From contig AVPN01000134.1 in NCBI GenBank assembly GCA_000695325.1, forward strand, positions 11,008-71,104: a DNA stretch of 60,097 nt, given 5' to 3'. Source of the stretch: Pleurobrachia bachei (taxonomy: Eukaryota; Ctenophora; Tentaculata; Cydippida; Pleurobrachiidae). Numbering within the stretch: the stretch's first letter is position 1; each line of letters opens with the position of its first letter. Below the pieces are notes generated by a model. It searched no databases. It saw only the letters and a list, made by a program, of their open reading frames with translations, and was not told the DNA's origin. Positions 54,268 to 60,097 of this stretch are shown piece after piece. Made by a program: the position numbers and the translations under genes.

Positions 54268-55711
54268 ATGGGTGAGACGGTTAAAATAACGATTTGTCCC
54301 TTATCCGGCCATGCCTTTGAGCTCACAGTTCAACTTGATTCCCGGGTTGACTCCTTTAAACAGAAAGTAGCTGACAGGCTACGTACTGACACTGACAACA
54401 TACGGATATTGTTGAAAGACAGGTAAGATGTCAATAACAATAATCTGTCTCTGTATTCTCTCTCTCGAGCTGCCGTTAACTGTTATTATTCAACTCAATT
54501 GTATATATTGCTTGGTAATTCAACACACATCATAATAAATTTATTCCAATTCGTGACCTAATCATTCTCCCAGGGAATTGAGATTTGGTAGTTTGAGAGA
54601 GAATCAGGTTGCACGAGGTAGTTCTATCTCGGTGTTACCTGTTATGCGGGCTGGTCTAGTTGGTTATGTCACCACCAAGTCAAGTGTGCTGTTAAAAAGT
54701 ATCCCTGACGAGGTCCTCGAGAATGCAGAGGTATGTGTATGACGATTGACGACATATTGTTACGAAGTTACGAAAGAAAATACGTCAGGACATAACGTAT
54801 CGGTGGTGTCAAGTTCCTTAAAGAATAAATTACTTGTAATCACGTTGTTTTTTACTCTATTACAAAATGAAAACAACATTCCCCACTCTCTAACACCCTG
54901 CCCCACCCTCCAGATAAAAGCACAGATAAGGGACGGTGACCAGGCAACGATAACTCTTCACATTGAAGACATGGTGATTGTATTCAAACTCCAACTGATA
55001 GCCACCGAACCTGACGCTGCTGAACCCCCCACAACATCAAGCAGTACCTCTGGAACATCAACTGCTGGCTCCTCGACTACAACCCCCTCCTCCTCGTCTT
55101 CTCACTCTGCTTCCTCCTCCTCGGCCTCTTCTAGCTCCTCGACCTCCTCTGAGTCCTCAGATTTCCATCGGAAGTTTGTGCAGTACATCAGGAAGGGAAC
55201 GAGTAACCAGCAGTCGGTAGTGTCCAAGGGAAAGTCTGATATTCCTCTGAGCGCGGAACTGAAGAAGTTCTTGAAGGACATGGTGATTAAGAAACTCAAA
55301 TCCGAGATGGGAATGGGAAAATCTGATTCGGAATCTTCTCCCCTGCCATCATCGCTCTCAAAACGTCGGAGTACCGCCCTGGACGGTTACCGGAGTGTAG
55401 CTAAACGGGCAAAGATCCAGTGTCAGTTCCAACCAGATGCCAAACTGTCCAACGACTGTGAGAGGGAAAACAAGATCATGAAGAGTAAGATCGCGGGCCT
55501 GAAGGAGGAAATGAGGAGGGTTAGACTACAAAAGAAGAGTCGCCGAGCGGCCCTCCCTTGTGGTTGGACCAATTCCTCCAAACTCCTAGATGCAGCCAAC
55601 ACCACCACTACATGCCAGACGACGTGTGATTCCGTGCAGCTGGCGGTTCACAGTGTCCCGGGGCCCTCTAATAACAGCTACGCGGGGATGAAGAAAGGAT
55701 TCCTACTGTGA
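54268..55711 (+). CDS. MIDN: Midnolin homologue
   Basis: Three exons, 54268-54422, 54574-54730 and 54914-55711, join in frame (phases 2, 0) and give 369 residues. Residues 1-76 are a ubiquitin-like domain ending SSISVLPVMRAGLVG, matching midnolin's Ubl. The next part (SVLLKSIPDEVLENAEI, then ATITLHIEDMVIVFKLQLIA) corresponds to the first half of the substrate-binding Catch region. A Ser/Thr-rich linker follows, then an SDFHRKFVQYIRKG helix and a C-terminal basic helix (ENKIMKSKIAGLKEEMRRVR) like the proteasome-binding C-terminal helix of midnolin. Known midnolin carries nuclear substrates to the proteasome without ubiquitin. It is shorter than the human protein, mainly in the linkers. The call rests on domain order and motif match. 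Confidence 0.85.
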
Positions 55712-58002
55712 GGTACCCCCGCCCCCTGAGAAGGGAACACCCCCGAGAAGAACGTGATGAATCTCAAGCCCCTGATGGAGATATAGGGAGCTGAAACTAA
55801 AGACATTTTGTTTTGTACATACCTGCCAGTTGAGATGAGAGAGCTCACAAGAGGAGAGCACGCCCGAAGCGAGATAAGAAGAAGATGTGTGTGAGAGAGA
55901 AAATTAGGGGTTAAAATGGAATGGGAGAGGGAAATGAGTTCTTTTTTAGAGCGTTACCTTCGTGTAAAATTGAATCGTAGATGAAATATAGGAACCGGGT
56001 AAATTACACTAGCGACAAAATAGGTGTTACACACGATGCATTGTGTGAGTTTTGAAATCCTAACGTTTTTTTAGAAGAAAGAAGAAAATATGAAAGGGAG
56101 AGAGAAAAAGATAGCAAAAGATAAATACGAGTTCTTTGCAATTTGTACATACAGCTCAATAGTGTACCTTGGAAGCACATTCGTACCGGAAGAGCTATAT
56201 TCAGACCATTAAATCATCCTTTGCTCGCTCGATTAATCTCTTATGAGGGCCAACTTGCTTACTCAATTGAGTCCTTAAGAGGACCGGTCAATGAGATGAT
56301 CTGATGTCTGGATCTAACTCCCATCCACAAATTGGGCTACCGTTCGAATATATATTTAATTGACACAAATCGTCCCATTTTAACGTGCGAGAGACGCCTA
56401 ATATATACACATTGCTTGAGGGCTGAACACATAATCCGTAGATGAAAATATATATAATTCTTCTTCTGTCTGGCTCTGTTTTAGAGAATGTCACGTGAGT
56501 GTGTGAGTGTGATTGTGTGTGTCCTTGTGATATAGAATACCGCTTGGGTGTGTTTGTTTGTTTGTTTGTGGCGTGTGTGTTTGTGTAATTTTGACATGTT
56601 TCGAGAGAGAGATAGAGAGATTGAGAAAGAGCGCGGAACTGAAGAAGTTTCTGAAGGACATGGTGATTAAGAAACTTAAATCCGAGATGGGAATGGGAAA
56701 GTCTGATTCGGAATCTTCTCCCCTGCCTTCTTCGCTCTCAAAACGTCGGAGTACCGCCCTGGACGGTTACCGGAGTGTAGCTAAACGGGCAAAGATCCAG
56801 TGTCAGTTCCAACCAGATGCCAAACTGTCCAACGACTGTGAGAGGGAAAACAAGATCATGAAGAGTAAGATCGCGGGCCTGAAGGAGGAAATGAGGAGGG
56901 TTAGACTACAAAAGAAGAGTCGCCGAGCGGCCCTCCCTTGTGGTTGGACCAATTCCTCCAAACTCCTAGATGCAGCCAACACCACCACTACATGCCAGAC
57001 GACGTGTGATTCCGTGCAGCTGGCGGTTCACAGTGTCCCGGGGCCCTCTAATAACAGCTACGCGGGGATGAAGAAAGGATTCCTACTGTGAGGTACCCCC
57101 GCCCCCTGAGAAGGGAACACCCCCGAGAAGAACGTGATGAATCTCAAGCCCCTGATGGAGATATAGGGAGCTGAAACTAAAGACATTTTGTTTTGTACAT
57201 ACCTGCCAGTTGAGATGAGAGAGCTCACAAGAGGAGAGCACGCCCGAAGCGAGATAAGAAGAAGATGTGTGTGAGAGAGAAAATTAGGGGTTAAAATGGA
57301 ATGGGAGAGGGAAATGAGTTCTTTTTTAGAGCGTTACCTTCGTGTAAAATTGAATCGTAGATGAAATATAGGAACCGGGTAAATTACACTAGCGACAAAA
57401 TAGGTGTTACACACGATGCATTGTGTGAGTTTTGAAATCCTAACGTTTTTTTAGAAGAAAGAAGAAAATATGAAAGGGAGAGAGAAAAAGATAGCAAAAG
57501 ATAAATACGAGTTCTTTGCAATTTGTACATACAGCTCAATATTGTACCTTGGAAGCGATAAGCATGGCCTTCTCGATATAAGTCTGGTAATTTAGTAGGA
57601 AACGAGCATTAATCTCTTATGAGGGCCAACTTGCTTACTCAATTGAGTCCTTAAGAGGACCGGTCAATGAGATGATCTGATGTCTGGATCTAACTCCCAT
57701 CCACAAATTGGGCTACCGTTCGAATATATATTTAATTGACACAAATCGTCCCATTTTAACGTGCGAGAGACGCCTAATATATACACATTGCTTGAGGGCT
57801 GAACACATAATCCGTAGATGAAAATATATATAATTCTTCTTCTGTCTGGCTCTGTTTTAGAGAATGTCACGTGAGTGTGTGAGTGTGATTGTGTGTGTCC
57901 TTGTGATATAGAATACCGCTTGGGTGTGTTTGTTTGTTTGTGGCGTGTGTGTTTGTGTAATTTTGACATGTTTCAAGAGAGAGATAGAGAGATTGAGAAA
58001 GA
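55249..58002 (+). repeat. 1.38-kb tandem duplication of the midnolin last exon and 3' flank
   Basis: Unit 55249-56628 is repeated as 56629-58002. The junction lies in a GA-rich stretch (TTGAGAAAGAGCGCGG). Differences cluster: six synonymous changes in the first 110 bp, a replaced block of about 60 bp near 56170-56230 versus 57548-57608, and scattered bases elsewhere. Confidence 0.93.
56629..57091 (+). pseudogene. Partial midnolin copy, C-terminal part only
   Basis: This repeats the last 154 codons of midnolin, from SAELKKFLKDM to the stop. It lacks the ubiquitin-like and Catch regions. Upstream it is open back to an ATG at 56558 through GT- and GA-rich non-homologous sequence, so it could be read only as an artificial short protein. 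All coding differences from the parent are synonymous, so the copy is recent, gene-converted, or an assembly duplicate. Confidence 0.8.
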
Positions 58003-60049
58003 GAGAGTGAGAGAGAGAGAGAGAGAGAGAGAATGAGAGAGTGAAAGTTACACGTGTATATCTCCACTTACCGTTTGATGTACTCTGTAAAGGTAAATTA
58101 ACTAATCCGTTAAAAAATACACCCGTTTTAATTCTCTGAATCATGTTAGTATCTCTTTTTTAGAAGATCTGGAATATTTATCACATTCACCACTTCATCA
58201 GATCCACTGTGTATCAGTATTACTAATCCTCTCTCTGTTTCTTTTGTAGGTTCTATGTTGTTGAATAATGGAACGTCTCACGGCCCGGATTACTTGATGA
58301 GAACACAACAGAAAGATAGAGAGGGATGAGTCATGAAATAAATAGAGAGCTGAGAGATAGAGAGAGGGAGACCCTACTCTATCTGCCTTTTGTGATTTCA
58401 CAGTACGTTTGGGCGTGGTACTTTCTCCTTTCCCTTACCTGACCATCTCTCGGCCTAACATGGAAACTCCGTTTCCTAATTATTCGAGATATATAGCTAG
58501 GCTAACATGTGCAATGTCATTCCTCACAATATATTTCCCTTCATTATGACCTGAACGTGTCTCATCGTATCTTTCTCTCTTTCCTTGGCCTTCCTCTGCC
58601 CTGTCTTTCTTTCCTCTGCCTTTTCCTTCTCTTCACACCGGTGTTTCCCTCTCCTCTTTCTCTCTGTGTATCTCTCTTTCCTTCTCTCTTTCCTCTAGCT
58701 CTCCTCTTTCTCTTTCTTTCCTCTCCTCTATCTCTCTCCCAGTCTCACTCTTTTCTTTCCTCTTTCTCTCTGTGTGTCTCTCTCTTTCTCTCTCTTTCCT
58801 CTCCTCTTTCCTCTCATCTTTCCTCTCTCTCTCTTTCCTCTCCTCTTTCTCTCTCTCTCTTTCCTCTCTTCTTCCCCTTCTCCGTCGTCGTGATTAAGCA
58901 ATTATGCTATCTCCAATCAGCGGGAACCACACACACAGTACACACACACGGCAGACAGTCTCACTAGAGAGCGAGAGCTGGACAGAGAAAGAGATAAAAT
59001 GAGAGAGAGAGAAATAAGAGATACCGAAGCTTCTCTCCGTCTCAATTCTGTGCGTGTGCGCCTAATTAGGCCCAATAACAGGCGTGCAAATTTACCACCG
59101 GACTGACGTACAAACGCACGGACACACGGACAGACAAACAAAGAAAATTCGCCTCGAGAGAGATTATTGAGGGAGAGAATTGAGGAAGGCCAAGGTAGAG
59201 AGAAATATATAGAGATAGGGAGAGAACGAGAAAGATATAGAGATAGGGAAGAGAGAGAGAAAGATATAGAGATATAGAAAGGGGAGAGAGAAAATGCAGA
59301 GACAACATTCTGTTGTTGTTCCAGGAGTGACTGTGAGTAACTCAGTCACTGAATGAGTTACTGAGTTCCATAGTGTTATACAGAGTGGTGACGTAACGCC
59401 ATACAAATGTACAACAACTCACTGCATGTGAGGAGAGAGTGTGTGTAGTAAGCGAATTACTGTGTCTCATTCTTCTTTCTCCGTCTCAGTCTTATCCATC
59501 TCTACCTCTCAGTCTTATCCATCTCTCCCTCCCAGTCTTACCCATCTTTCTCCCTCTTAGTCTTATCCATCTTTCTTTCTCCCTCCTCAATCACACAAGG
59601 TTACACCCTCACAGTCTATCTTTCTTCGCTCTCTCTCTCTCCTTCCCCCTCTCCTTCGCTTTGTCGCTCCGTGCTAACACAGTTAGCACATCGCACTATA
59701 GCATGCTTAAACATAACTCTCTCTCTCTCTCTCTTTCTCTATCTCTATCTCTCTCCCTCTCTTTCTCTCGCTATCTCTTTTCTTTGCTTTTCTCTTCGTC
59801 TCGTTCTCTCGACTTCGCTCGCTCTATGTGTTTGTCTTCTACCCCATCTCTCTATCCTCCTCTTAGACTTGCATACACGGACATATCTCAAGACTTGTGA
59901 GAAAGAGAAAAAGAGAAAGGTAGAAAGAGAAAAGACAAACAGACAAAGCACGAACTTTGAGTAACTCGCCCTGATACGAACACACGAACAAATAGATACA
60001 CACACATATTGCTATTACACCATCGTCATCATCATCATACTGAAATAAC

Positions 60050-60097
<48 letters not shown>
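58003..60097. repeat. CT/GA-rich simple sequence, no gene recognised
   Basis: Long pyrimidine tracts (58560-58870, 59470-59830) and purine tracts (59160-59290) fill this end, with a (CT)n microsatellite from about 60054 to the window edge. Open frames here are low-complexity Ser/Leu strings and are not supported as genes. Confidence 0.7.

Noticed and set aside
58509-59964. 150-residue Ser/Leu/Phe-rich frames near the right end
   Set aside because: They are translations of pyrimidine-rich simple sequence.

Overview
The window is animal nuclear DNA. It has many short GT-AG introns (mostly 80-350 bp), spliced multidomain extracellular proteins, several GPCRs, a midnolin homologue and a Neuralized/SOCS-box protein. 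Compact introns, small fold-back transposons and a lineage-specific LDLa-type receptor suggest an invertebrate, possibly an early-branching one such as a sponge or cnidarian; the species cannot be fixed from the sequence. Two runs of N lie at 15074-15661 and 39900-40501. I saw no tRNA, rRNA or CRISPR array.

The window is dominated by one giant minus-strand gene running from a signal-peptide start at 51071 to a stop at 2503. I rebuilt about 88 exons by matching splice sites and reading phases; almost all join in frame, giving about 3,950 residues. It is an adhesion GPCR. The order is signal peptide, Cys-rich module, sushi, about 15 Ig-like domains, sushi and Cys-rich modules with a furin-type RKRR site, LDLa, laminin-G/pentraxin-like, C-type lectin, a second pentraxin-like domain, Cys-rich stalk, GAIN, GPS with an intact HLT cleavage triplet, seven-helix bundle and a Gly/Arg/Ser-rich tail. 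Parts of the GAIN domain (exons 69-72), the last GAIN exon (74) and the TM3-TM4 exon (78) occur as tandem copies; the GAIN copies differ only synonymously in two exons and fit the frame only as mutually exclusive cassettes.

Between exons 14 and 15 lies an intron of about 13.8 kb (32436-46228) holding other genes: an intronless rhodopsin-type GPCR on the minus strand (32907-33896), a C2-domain protein on the plus strand (36243-36764), an unrecognised minus-strand terminal exon (38433-38765), a fold-back transposon around the second gap, and a plus-strand LDLa-repeat GPCR (41305-45705). That last gene carries two frame breaks, an in-frame stop and an in-frame tandem duplication of its TM3-TM7 part.

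On the left edge is the 3' end of a plus-strand NHR plus SOCS-box gene (NEURL2-like), convergent with the giant receptor. On the right, 3.2 kb from the receptor start and divergent from it, is a three-exon midnolin homologue (54268-55711), followed by a tandem partial copy of its last exon and 3' flank. The final 2 kb is CT/GA-rich simple sequence without a gene I can support.
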